Origin: Amblyornis subalaris
Taxonomy: Eukaryota > Chordata > Aves > Passeriformes > Ptilonorhynchidae
Assembly: GCA_018881555.1 (NCBI GenBank)
Contig: JACAXG010000025.1
Location: 2,383,446 to 2,447,445 of the forward strand
Length of the DNA stretch: 64,000 nt
Reading direction: 5' to 3'
Positions within the stretch are counted from its first letter, which is position 1, and every line of letters starts with the position of its first letter. Below the pieces are notes generated by a model. That model was given only the letters and a program-made list of their open reading frames with translations. It was not told the DNA's origin and made no database searches. Position numbers and translations under genes: made by a program. Positions 12,850 to 22,330 of this stretch are shown piece by piece.

Positions 12850-13170
12850 AACAACGTTCCAGTTATTTGTTATTGGAAAAAGGGGGAAATACGTTTTTCG
12901 ACAATTATTGTTTTTTCCACCTGACTGGCTGCAAACTTGTTAATTTTTTTCTTTAATGTGTGAACAGTGTCGACGGCAGCTGCATGTCAAATGACTCTGC
13001 GCCCTATCTGCGGGTCCCTGGCTGGCTTTCAGCACTCGCACCGCAAACATTGCCTTCTATAAATAAAGGCCTATATCTCATCAATGGCAGAACAGCAGAG
13101 CTTTATATAGTCGTCTTACATAAAACCGTCTCTCTTTATGGGCTTCAAACCATTTGCGTCACTTAGTGCA
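12850..13170. promoter_or_regulatory. Strong candidate conserved non-coding element
   Basis: About 320 bases of complex, non-repetitive AT-rich sequence with sharp edges. It includes TTATTGGAAAAAG, CGACAATTATTG, ACTTGTTAATTTTTTTC, GTCGACGGCAGCTGC, TTCTATAAATAAAGGCC and TTTATATAGTCG. No frame of useful length crosses it and no TE is recognised. This is the most CNE-like block in intron 1. Confidence 0.5.
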
Positions 13171-14639
13171 GCTCCGTAAACCTCCTTCTCCAGACGCTCC
13201 CTCACGGAGGGAGACCCGGCACGGCTGCCCCATGCCCCAGTGGGGAGCTGGGATCCCCTCTCTGCCTGGGGCTGCCCCCCAGTGCCTCCGCAGGGGCAGG
13301 TGGCAGCTGTGTCCTTGTTCCCCCACCCCACAACCTTGGCACGCGCCTCCCTCCAGCCCGCCCAGCCTTGGCACCAAGTGCCAGGATGGCAGCCGGCACT
13401 GCCAGGCACCCCAGAGCCTGGGGATGGCTGGCCAAGGGCCAGCATCACTCATCCTGTCCTCGTCACTCTGTCCGTGACACCCGTCCTGGGGCAGCACAGG
13501 CATGGATGCTGGGAGGTGCTGCTCTGTCCTCCGTCACTTGGGAATCAGGGACCCGAGGGCACAGGGTGACTGGGAACATGGTGCCAGGCTGGGGGGACAG
13601 GCCAGCTCACAGCAGCTCTGGCTCTGACATGCAGGGAACATGAGCCTGGCCAGTGTCTTTCCATGCCGCTGCCTAGTGAGCACCTGGTGTGGGGGATTCT
13701 GGGGGCTGCCCCCATGTCCACAGGACACAGGTCCCAGCCCCAGCCCACACATAGGCTCCCGCAGTCCCCAGGGCCCCGGCTCCATATGGCAGAGCCTTCC
13801 CTCCAGCTCGCCGCAGGCACCCGCCTGCACGCAGTGATGGGTCGTGGGGGGATGGTGGGGGGGGGACAAGGACTCCTCCTGGGGCTGCAGCAATGCCTGC
13901 CTGCAGGGAGGCAGCCCACACCCGGCTGGAACTGCAGGAGCCGGTGAGGGGGGCGGCAGAGCTGCAGAGACTGTGGTGACAAGCCTTTGTTTACCTTCGT
14001 GACATCCCAGCTGACTACCCCAGGTGGCTGGAGCCAGGAGGAGACAGGGATCCAACAGAATCATGGCACTGGAACACGTGGTGCACCCATGGCTGTCTCC
14101 AGTGCTGTCCATGGGGTCCCTGTTGTCCAACCCCCTGGCTGACACCGGCACAAAGCACAGGGTCACAGCAATGCCCTTCCAGCCGGGGGGCAACATGGCA
14201 TCCAACCATGCTGCTGGCACAGGGCACCTGCACCCCAGCCAGCCCTGCCCCATGTCCAGACAGCCACACAGCACCCCATGAACCCCTCCTGCCGCCTTAG
14301 TCGTGCTGCACCCTGTCAGCCCCACAGCCCTGCGTTCCCACTGCCCCATGGTCTCACAGCTTTGTGGCCCCAGGCAGCAGCAAGCACTGGCTCCTGGAGC
14401 CAAACCCCCACAGATGTCCCATCCCCATCTCTCCCGCAGCCACCCGAGGTGCCCAGTCCCATCTGCAGCCAGCAGTGTTGGGGGAGCACTGCCCCATAGT
14501 CACCCCACGGGTACCCTGGCCCCAGGGGACAGCAATGTCCNCCCCCGCTCAGCCTGGCACGTGGGCCCAGCCTCATGGCACGTCCCACATCCCTGGGGAG
14601 CCACACCAGGCGCGGGCGTCCTGGCCGCTGGCTCCCCCC

Positions 14640-14770
14640 GTATCGGAGACAGGCTTATTAAGTGTGTGATATTAAATTACCCAGATAAGAGCATAAGAGC
14701 TTTTAAAGTCAATTCATTAAATATAATTATGAAGAGAGCTTTTTTATGCTCACGGTGATCCGATCTCAAT
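14640..14770. promoter_or_regulatory. AT-rich candidate conserved element
   Basis: Contains CTTATTAAGTG, GATATTAAATTACC, AGATAAGAGC, TTCATTAAATATAATTATG and CTTTTTTATGC within 130 bases, flanked by strongly GC-rich DNA. Homeodomain and GATA cores are dense. Confidence 0.45.
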
Positions 14771-15814
14771 CAGGGAGACGGTGGGAAAGCCGCCGGCTCC
14801 TCCAGCATCTCTGCTCCCCCGCTGCGTTGCCTCTGCACCCCCCTGCTCCCCCGCCTCATCCCCCTCCTGCAGGGAGCTGGCACCCACAGCCATGGCCCTT
14901 GATGCCCACCCCACTGCCCTGGCACCCTCTCCCAAGTGTTGCTGCTGGTGTCAGTGCCATCCCACTCGGATGGAGGTGGGATGGGGGTCTGCTCAGCAAA
15001 GCAGTGGGAGAGGGGAGGCAATGGGGCAAGATGGTTGGGGCAGTGGCATTGGGAAGGAGGGCAGCAGGGTATGGAGATGCTGAAGGGTGAGAGCCAGGGG
15101 TATGGGAGCTGAGCATAGGCTCTTCCCAGCTGTGGATTCCCTTCTCCCCATGATCCAACCCCCTCCCTGTACCCTGCAGACCAGCCTCCTCAGGGACCTA
15201 AAGATGCATCCTCACTCCCCAGACAGGAGGGATGCATGCTTCCCTCCCATCCCACATTCATTAATGGCACTTTATGACCAATTAATACCTTCCAGCCAGA
15301 TGGAACCTGCCCTGACCTGTGCCTGGACCCCTCATGTGCTGCCCAGGTGGCCACACACCAGCCCTTTGCACTGGGACACCCCTCTCGCTCCATGCACCCC
15401 CAGCCACAGCTCAGGGTGCAGCTGCACATGGGGCTGAGCCCATCTTTACTGGGGGAATCCATAAGGGAGCAGTGGTTCCAAAAGACACCTCATGACCCCC
15501 ATGCCAGTAACATCTCCCAAACCATCCGAAAGACAGTCAAGCCAAGACACCTGCTTGTTCCCTTGTCACCCTGCCCCACCGTCATGAAGGGTTGTGCAGT
15601 GACACCTCTAGGTGCAGCCAGCCCCTTGCTGTCCCACCAGTGTCCTAAATCCCCATTATCCCCATACCCACACACATGCTGCCACAGCCCAAGCACCTGG
15701 GACAAGGAGTAGCAGCCTGGCTGGCAGGGAGCAAGGTGGGCTCCGGACTGGGGTCCCTGCACAAGGCTTTGGCGGGGGCTGGTGGGAGCAGCTACCCGCT
15801 GCTGGGAGCTGCTG

Positions 15815-15935
15815 GACTGACATTTATTTTTAGACGTGAATTGTATAAATTAGCATTTCTCAGCGGATTAAGCAGCAGGAATTGTGTAAAATTAAATGGC
15901 AACGAATTGCATTAAAGTCCCCCGATTTCTGGCAC
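15815..15935. promoter_or_regulatory. AT-rich candidate conserved element
   Basis: ACATTTATTTTTAGACG, GAATTGTATAAATTAGC, GCGGATTAAGC, GTGTAAAATTAAATGG and GAATTGCATTAAAG follow one another in non-repetitive sequence. It resembles a conserved enhancer core. Confidence 0.4.
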
Positions 15936-17694
15936 AAACAGCGCCTCGAGCCGTGCCCAGGCGGCTCATGTGTAACAGCGCTGGAGATGCCGCTGCTGCT
16001 GCTGCTCTGGACAGGAGCACGGCCAACCCGCGACATGTCTGCGCCACCCGGGACACAGGCCTGGAAATGCACAAGCACAGTGGCCAGGCTGTGAGGATGG
16101 AGGGCTCCAGATGGGCTGTGAGCCCCTAGGTAGCTGGCTCAGGTGCTGGGCTGGGACTGCAGGATGTGGATGCAGTGAGTGGAGTGCTGTGACCCAGACG
16201 GGCACAAATGGGCTCAGCTGAGCAGCTCACAGGCATGGGATGAGTGAGGGGTGCTCCAGGCTCTCCTGGGCACTGACACCACCAGCCCCAGCCCAGTCAG
16301 TCCCTGCCAGGCATGGCGGGACACCCAGCACAGTCACAGCCATGCCACCCTCCAGTGGGGATAATGCTGTGCTGGGACCCGTATGGCACTGCCCGGCCCA
16401 AGGGTCACTCTATGCTCCAGCCAGGGCAGGTCCTGCAGTACCTGGAGCCCAGTGAGCAGCTGGGGGGCCCCCAGCAAGCCCCCCATACCCAGGGGCTCAC
16501 ACAGCCCCATACAGGAGGATGGGAAAAATGGGGTGGTTGAATGCCAGGGGCTGAGCAGGCACTAGGCAGGGCAGGGCAGGTGAAGAACAACCAGTCCAGC
16601 TCTTTCACCTAGTGTAAAAATAGACTGAAAATGTGACATTTATTAAGTACGATTCTGGTGGAAAGGTCAGACAGAGTCCCCGTGTTAGGACTAGTGGGAG
16701 AGCCTTGCTGGGAGGAAGCAGAGGCGACAGCCTGCTGCCCCCTGCCCACCCCCCGAACCACGATCTCTTGGGTGCATGTGGGGTGCAGCTGAGGATGTTT
16801 CCCATCTCAGCATAGGGGCTTCCCTCTCTGGGGTCTGCATGGGGTGCTGGGGAGACACCTCACACNGCCCACATCCCAGGCAGGCAGGAGGCCTACCCTG
16901 GAGAGCCGGGGCCACTGCCAGCTCCGAGAAGCACTGCCAGCTCTCAGCAACCTNCCTGCTCCCCCCACAGCTTCCAGCCCTGGCACAACTGACTTCGGCA
17001 GCCACACATCACAAACAAAAGGCTTTTGACAACGAAGGAGGTTTTGAGAAAGGCACTGGGCTCCTGCCCGGCCGCAAGAGGAGCCTCCCACCGCAGCCAC
17101 TGCCGGCGAACAGGCGGGATGCATTTTGCCAGCTGAGGNGGCTCCCTCCATGCACTTCCCCCCACAGCCCCCAAACTCCTGCACACCCCACCTGTCTGTC
17201 CCCCCCATCCCCAAGGCACCACCGGGAGGGCTCCCTCTTCCCACGGTGCCCCCTGACACGGCCAGAACCAGCCTCGGGTTGTGGCTGTAGCGGGGTGCCA
17301 GTCAGGGGGGTGAGGGTGGGTACGAATCACCTGCAGCAGCTCAGCCCCATGGGGACGCTTTCCAACATCCTGCTTAATGCCATGTAAAGAGTGCCATTGA
17401 TTTCCTGCACCGGCACCACACTCTTCGCACCCTCAGCACTGCAGCTGCACTCGCCCAGCCACGAGTGCTCCCCGCCCGGCACCTTCACCGATGCATCCAT
17501 CGGACGGTGTGCCGGTGGGCACTGCCCGGTGCCCGTGGGCACGGCAGACGCTGGGGGGCCGTGGAGCATGGCACAGCACAATGGGGTCAGAAGAGGCTTT
17601 GCCAGGGCTCCAGCACGGCCCTCTAGCAGCCGGCGCAGGGGGCACATTTGTCAGCGGGGCTGCAGGGAGCCTCGCTGCGGCTCGGGGTTGTCCC

Positions 17695-17900
17695 TGCCGC
17701 TGGGGAGATTTACAGCCCAGCCGGGCTTTATTACATGGAAGATGCTTACGCTGGGGATTTTTTTTTTCCCGATAGTTTCTTAATTTGCTGTCCCATAAAG
17801 AATGTGGATTTGTGACGTTGAATAGGGGAAGATCATTTACCACTCACGGCTCTTACTTAAAGGATCCGCACGAGTTATTTATTGTGTGATCACAGGCTGC
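17695..17900. promoter_or_regulatory. AT-rich candidate conserved element
   Basis: Includes CTTTATTACATGG, a T10 run, GTTTCTTAATTTGC, AGATCATTTACC and CGAGTTATTTATTGTGTGATC. It is isolated in GC-rich sequence and non-coding in all frames. Confidence 0.4.
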
Positions 17901-20528
17901 AAGCAGCAGCGTGAGGGGACATGCTCCAGCCTTGGCGCTGCTCCTGCTCCTGGACAGGCAGTCGGCGGCAGCCCCACAGCTTGGCCACTCTCGTGCTAAA
18001 AAACTTCCAGTCTCTGGATGAAGTCCACCTCATGCCCAGAGGGAAGGAAAGACTCCAGCACCCCTACAAGCACGGCTGCAGGGAAAGCTCCTTCCCTTGT
18101 CCAGTATCTCTGGGGGACAACCTCTGCTACAGAGGCTGCTCACTGTGGGCTGGGTGGCCTGGCACCCCAGGCCATTTGCCCCACTGGGATGTGCTGCAGT
18201 CTGGGAGCCCTCCATCACTGCTAGGACACGCTGTGACTCACACACCCACCCACAGCAGAGGGAGTACGAGAGGTTCTGAACGTGTTGGCTCACAAGGGGA
18301 CCTAGAAATGGGACCAACAAAGCTTGGAGCTCCACGCCACATGACTGGGNGCAGAGCAGCCTGGGTGCCCCTGCACTGGGGCCACAGCTGCGAGGCACAA
18401 GAGTACCCAAGCCCACACACCACAGCTGGGACTCACCCCGCCTGCCAAGCAGCCTGCGCTGTGTTTCAGTCATTCCCAGGAGGCACAAGGGACCGATTTG
18501 GCTCAGGGAATGGGAGTAGAAGGCTCCAGCTGCAAATGGTGTGATGCCTTGACAGGTCCCACTGCTGCCTGGAAAGGCTTTGGGACATGTTACGTGGCAG
18601 AGAGATGTGTCACATCTTCACCCATCCCTCCCCACACCCATGCTCTGCAGCCTCTCCTGCCCCAGCTTCACCCCTTTGCTCCAGGCAAGTGAGAGGTAAC
18701 AGGGACACCCCTTTCTGCTGACAGTCCCTGATGCCTCAAAGGCCAGGAGACTTGAGCTCTGGACAAAGGGGGTGCGGGCTTTAGGAACCCTATACTCCCC
18801 TTCTTTGGCCCATGAGCCCACAGGTCAGCTGGCACTAACAATTCTCATGCCTGAAACCTGCTCCAGTGCAGGGTGCCGGCATGCCAGAGCCCGGCTGCCC
18901 GGGCATCCCCAGGGCATACTCGTAAGCAGATGAGGTAGGCAGGCCAGCTGGTTCTGCACGGCCTCCCGCTGAGAAACCGGGTCCCAGTGACTGTCCTGGC
19001 GGTCACCCTTCACTGCCACACAGCACAGCGCATGCCACACGTTCTGTCCATGCTATGGGATGCTTGTACCGCCCCGTCCACCTGAGCTCTGCCCTGCCAG
19101 CCTCAGTGTGGCTCAGCACACGCCAAATCCCATTGCCATGCCGTGCCGCTGCCTAGCACAAGGCTGGGCTCGCTGCCTCCCCCGCAAACCAAAGCTGTGC
19201 AGGATCCTCCAGGAGGATCCCAGGGCTGGAGACAGCATGGCCAAGCCACGTGCAGGACTGTCCAGCACCAGGGCTTCCTGCTCCAACCCTGCTGAACCAC
19301 GCTGCTCCCCAGCAAACTCAAGCAGCTGGCTTAGAGCAGGCACAGAGCCCAGCAAATCCCCAGGAGGAGTGGGGCTGCCCCCCCACTGCTCCCCACTCCT
19401 TCCCCCTCCACTGCAGTGCTCCATGCCAGCACCACCCCTCCCTCACAGGGCAGCCCCCCAAAAAGTCTCTTTCCCAGGGACAGCATCACCCTGCACATTG
19501 AGCAGGCGTTGTACCGACGGGCATGAAGTGAAACGGAACATGCTGCATCAGCCATTTCCAGCCCCACGGAGCCTCCTCTCTCCCCCAGTATCCTGCACAG
19601 CCCATGGCATCACACCCCACTCCCCGGCACGGAGCAGGGTCCGGCTGGCAGCACTGCTTCCGAGAACGCAGAAGCCAGCTGAGCAGTAGCCCCTGGCAGC
19701 CGTAGGAGAGAGGCGGCTCATTTCCAGAGTCATTAAGGTCTGAAAAGGGTCCCATCAGGTATTCCGCCCGTTCAGCACATTTATTTTCCCAAACCACAGC
19801 GGGGATTTGTGATTCCAGGCTCAATATCGGTGGGAGCTGCACACTGGCGGCGGTCGGCCAGGGGCTCGCTGCCTGGGCAGACTGGGCGCTGCTGGGAAGA
19901 GGCCCTGCTGCCAGTCCCGGCCAGTGAGTGGGCAGCCCCGGGCAGCCCCCTGCTCGCCTGGCTGTAGCTGAGCCTCCAGAGCGGAGCCGCTCGGCATTTG
20001 TGCTCGGCATGTGCACACGTGCGTGCGCAATGCCGGCAGTCTCCACATTCACAAACATCCCGGTGCTAACCCCCCAAATGCAGGAAGGTTCCCCTATGTG
20101 CAAAGGGGTCTCTGCCTGCCCCCCCGCTCCAGCCCCTCTCGCTGAGCAAAGCAGCCTGCATCAGGGCACTTTGATCTAGGGGAAGCGCAGGCTGGAGCAG
20201 GACTCTATGCCACAGCTTTCCCCCTGCCCGCTGCACACCCACCCTGGGGACCGCTGAGCCCCGCTGCTCACCCGCCACGGCTCCTGCCTGTGAGCCCCTC
20301 GGGCACAGACCTGCTGACAGCCCAGTCCTGCAGCGCAGAGCCCTGCTGAGAGCTCCCACGGAGGATCCTCTCCCTCTCTCCATGTGAAACTTGGAGGGAA
20401 ACTCAAACAGAGAGAGATGCAAACTTCAGCAGCCGGAGTGAGACAGGGAGCCCTGCTCCGGTGCAACGCGGACGGGTGCGTGCCCCCCGTGCCGGCAGGG
20501 GCCCCCGGGGAAGCTGAGCCAGGTGTGC

Positions 20529-20534
20529 ACTCAC
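20529..20534 (-). other. ASIC4: Splice donor of the ASIC4 first coding exon
   Basis: On the minus strand the exon ends ...GAC TTC ACT GTG and is followed by GTGAGTGCAC, a strong donor. The reading frame is in phase 0. The next exon is predicted to begin with Val followed by the conserved Y/F-T-R-Y-G-K-C-Y block, because ASIC1, ASIC2 and ASIC4 proteins all read DF-x-x-V-[FY]-T-[RK]-Y-G-K-C here. A competing GT three bases earlier (GTGGTG) is a weaker match. Confidence 0.85.
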
Positions 20535-21110
20535 CACAGTGAAATCACGGGATGAGCAGTTCTCGCCGCTGAAGTTGCAGCTCTTGAGCATGTCGTCGAG
20601 CTGGTGGCCAGTGCGGTTGACAATGTCAGCCATGTCAGGGTCAGGGTAGAGCAGGTCCGTGGCCTTGTGACCATCCCGGTCCTTGGGGGGCAGCCCGGTC
20701 ATGTTGGCCAAGTGGAAGATGTCGGCATCGGTGAGTGCCGAGTGGCGGTAGCGGTTGATGTTGCAGATGGTGATGGCGGGGAAGACCATCTCGCGGATGG
20801 CCTCCTCGTCCAGGGCCATGACGTGGGGGTGCTCCAGGTAGAGCAGCGCTGACTTGGCCGCCTGGTAGAGGAAGAAGGCGAGCGAGGCCAGGAAGGCAAA
20901 TGCCCAGAGGGTCTGGCGCACGCCCAGCCGTCCCGACCGGCAGATGTGTCCCAAGCCGTGCAGCGTGCTGGTGCTGGCGAAGGCAGCCAGATCCCGGGAG
21001 CGGGGCCGGGCAGGCTCCTCGATCAGGCTCTCCTTGTCCCCTTCTTCTTTCTCCTTCTGCTTCTCATCCTCCTCAGCAAATTTGATTTTACACACGATCT
21101 CAATCGGCAT
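20535..21110 (-). CDS. ASIC4: ASIC4 first coding exon (b-type N-terminus, 192 residues)
   Basis: This is the first coding exon of acid-sensing ion channel 4, a trimeric plasma-membrane channel subunit of the ENaC/degenerin family; mammalian ASIC4 is reported to give no proton current alone and to modulate other ASICs. The start is the ATG at 21110-21108: its product begins MPIEIVCKIKFAEED as in mammalian ASIC4, and an in-frame stop lies upstream at 21270-21272 with no ATG between. Residues 15-40 are charged cytosolic tail. The gating HG motif is at 51-52 inside FASTSTLHG, TM1 spans about 66-90, and the FPAITICN palm strand is at 110-117. The block LTGLPPKDRDGH is an ASIC4 signature. Cys116, Cys178 and Cys185 match conserved extracellular cysteines, and NMT (136) and NRT (165) are glycosylation sequons. 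His96 and Asp101 align with ASIC1a His73 and Asp78. The exon ends in phase 0 before GTGAGT. Downstream exons are outside the window. Confidence 0.95.
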
Positions 21111-21449
21111 CTGCCCCGTGCAGCTGGTGTGCCCAGCCAGCGAGCTGCCCTCTGGCACAGGCACCGGCCGAGAGCCCGGCCAGGCGCTGGGAGGGAGTTC
21201 GGGTCCCCCCCAAGCCCCAGCACGGCACCGGGAGGGCCGAGCCGTCTCGGGAGGGAAGCGCAGCCCCTCTCAGCAGCTCCGAGCCGCCGCTTCCCTCTTG
21301 TCTCACTAGTCGATCGTCTCCTTGTGCCTTCGCTTATCAGCACAAATACAGCTGTCAAAAACCCCTCTCTCTCCTCTCCCTCGCTCTGTCTCTCTGCCTC
21401 TCTCCTTCGCTCCTCTCTGGTTAAGACCCCAGCAGATACAGGCAGCATT

Positions 21450-21540
21450 TAGGCATCATGTGCTAATAAAATCCAGGGAATACTTAATAATTCAAGACAT
21501 GTCAACATTATTTCATCGTCAAATAAAGAGCGAGCGTCAG
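21450..21540. promoter_or_regulatory. AT-rich element between the ASIC4 leader and its CpG island
   Basis: About 90 bases with TAATAAAATCC, ACTTAATAATTC and CATTATTTCATC motifs sit inside otherwise GC-dominated promoter DNA. The sharp composition break suggests constraint, for example a proximal homeodomain-responsive element or a conserved 5' UTR segment. Confidence 0.35.
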
Positions 21541-21663
21541 AGAAAAGAGGCAGTGTGAAGGGCCCGGCGCCTCCGGGGCAGGGAGCCACTCTGCGCCCGC
21601 TCCCCAGCCCCGGCCCCGAAGTGCTGCCGGAGCCACTTGTTTGAATGGCTCGGGAGCTGCGGG

Positions 21664-21774
21664 AGCCGAGCCGTGCCGAGCGGAACCGAGCCGTGCCGCG
21701 CCGTGCGATGCCGAGTCGTTCGTGCCGCGCCGCGCCGCGCCGCGCGATGCCGAGCCGTGCCGAGCCGTGCCGTG
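21664..21774. repeat. GC-rich ~10-bp tandem repeat (GCCGAGCCGT)n in the ASIC4 CpG island
   Basis: Imperfect copies of GCCGAGCCGT and GCCGTGCCGC run for about 110 bases, with a (CGCGC)n core near 21725-21745. It creates long low-complexity Arg/Ala-rich frames on both strands that should not be read as genes. Confidence 0.8.
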
Positions 21775-22330
21775 GCGGGCGGGGCACGAAGCCTGCCCCC
21801 CGCCGTCGCCGCTGCCGCCGCGCTCTCCGCCTGGCCCCGCCGTGCCCCGCCGGCCCGTGCGCCCCGGGGCAGAGCGCGGCGCGGCTCGGCGGGGGCGGGC
21901 AGCCTGCGGGCAGCTCGCCCGGCGGCCCCCTCCTGCTCGCCCGCCTGCGGACTCCTCCTGCCTCGGCGGCTCCCTGGCCGTTAACCGCCTCCCTGCCGCG
22001 GCCCGCCGCGACCCACGGCGGCCAGCGCCGAGCCACGGCCGTCCCGGCCCCGGCCCCGGCTGTCCCGGCGAGTTCCGGCCGGCGAGCCGCAGCCAGAGCG
22101 GGGCTGAACACGGGGCGCCGGGGGTGTACCTTCCCGTGGCCCCCCCGCCCCCACCGTTCTCCTCGGTGCCCCGGAGTCAAGAGGGCGGCAGCATCGCCAC
22201 CCCCCCCCGTGTCCGCCGCCCCCTCACTGCTGCGCTCGCTGTGCACCCGGGATGGGCTCCTCCGGCTTAATTTCTGCCCCCTTTCTCCCCTCCCTCGCTG
22301 CTCCTCATTGTTCCACGGCAGCGCACGAGA

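Larger units (their letters stand above)
1..20534 (-). other. ASIC4: ASIC4 intron 1 (5' part; continues beyond the left edge)
   Basis: From the ASIC4 donor to base 1 I looked on the minus strand for the later ASIC exons. I searched for reverse-complement coding of YGKCYTFN, GLEIMLDIQQ, HMPGD and GLFIGAS and found none. Intron 1 is therefore at least 20.5 kb and exon 2 lies left of the window. A long first intron fits ASIC1 and ASIC2, where it separates alternative first exons from the shared body. The search was by eye, so a diverged short exon could be missed. Confidence 0.7.
21111..22330 (-). promoter_or_regulatory. ASIC4: ASIC4 CpG-island promoter and 5' UTR region
   Basis: This is immediately upstream of the ASIC4 ATG. 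21111-21300 is open GC-rich 5' leader. 21350-21420 is a GA-rich purine tract on the transcribed strand. 21450-21540 is an AT-rich interlude. 21555-22250 is an extreme CpG-rich island with GC boxes, for example GGCGGGCGGGG near 21775. There is no clear TATA box. This is the usual layout of a neuronal CpG-island promoter. The exact transcription start and any untranslated upstream exon cannot be fixed from sequence. Confidence 0.7.

Noticed and set aside
13534..14403. 289-codon minus-strand open frame
   Set aside because: No recognisable domain, Cys/Pro/Gly-rich translation typical of GC-rich non-coding DNA, and no convincing exon boundaries.
20403..20534. Continuation of the ASIC4 frame past the donor
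   Set aside because: Similarity to ASIC4 stops exactly at GTGAGT; the rest is intron.
21111..21164. 18 extra N-terminal residues for ASIC4 from a GTG at 21164
   Set aside because: GTG is not a credible start here; the downstream ATG gives the conserved MPIEIVCKIKF start.
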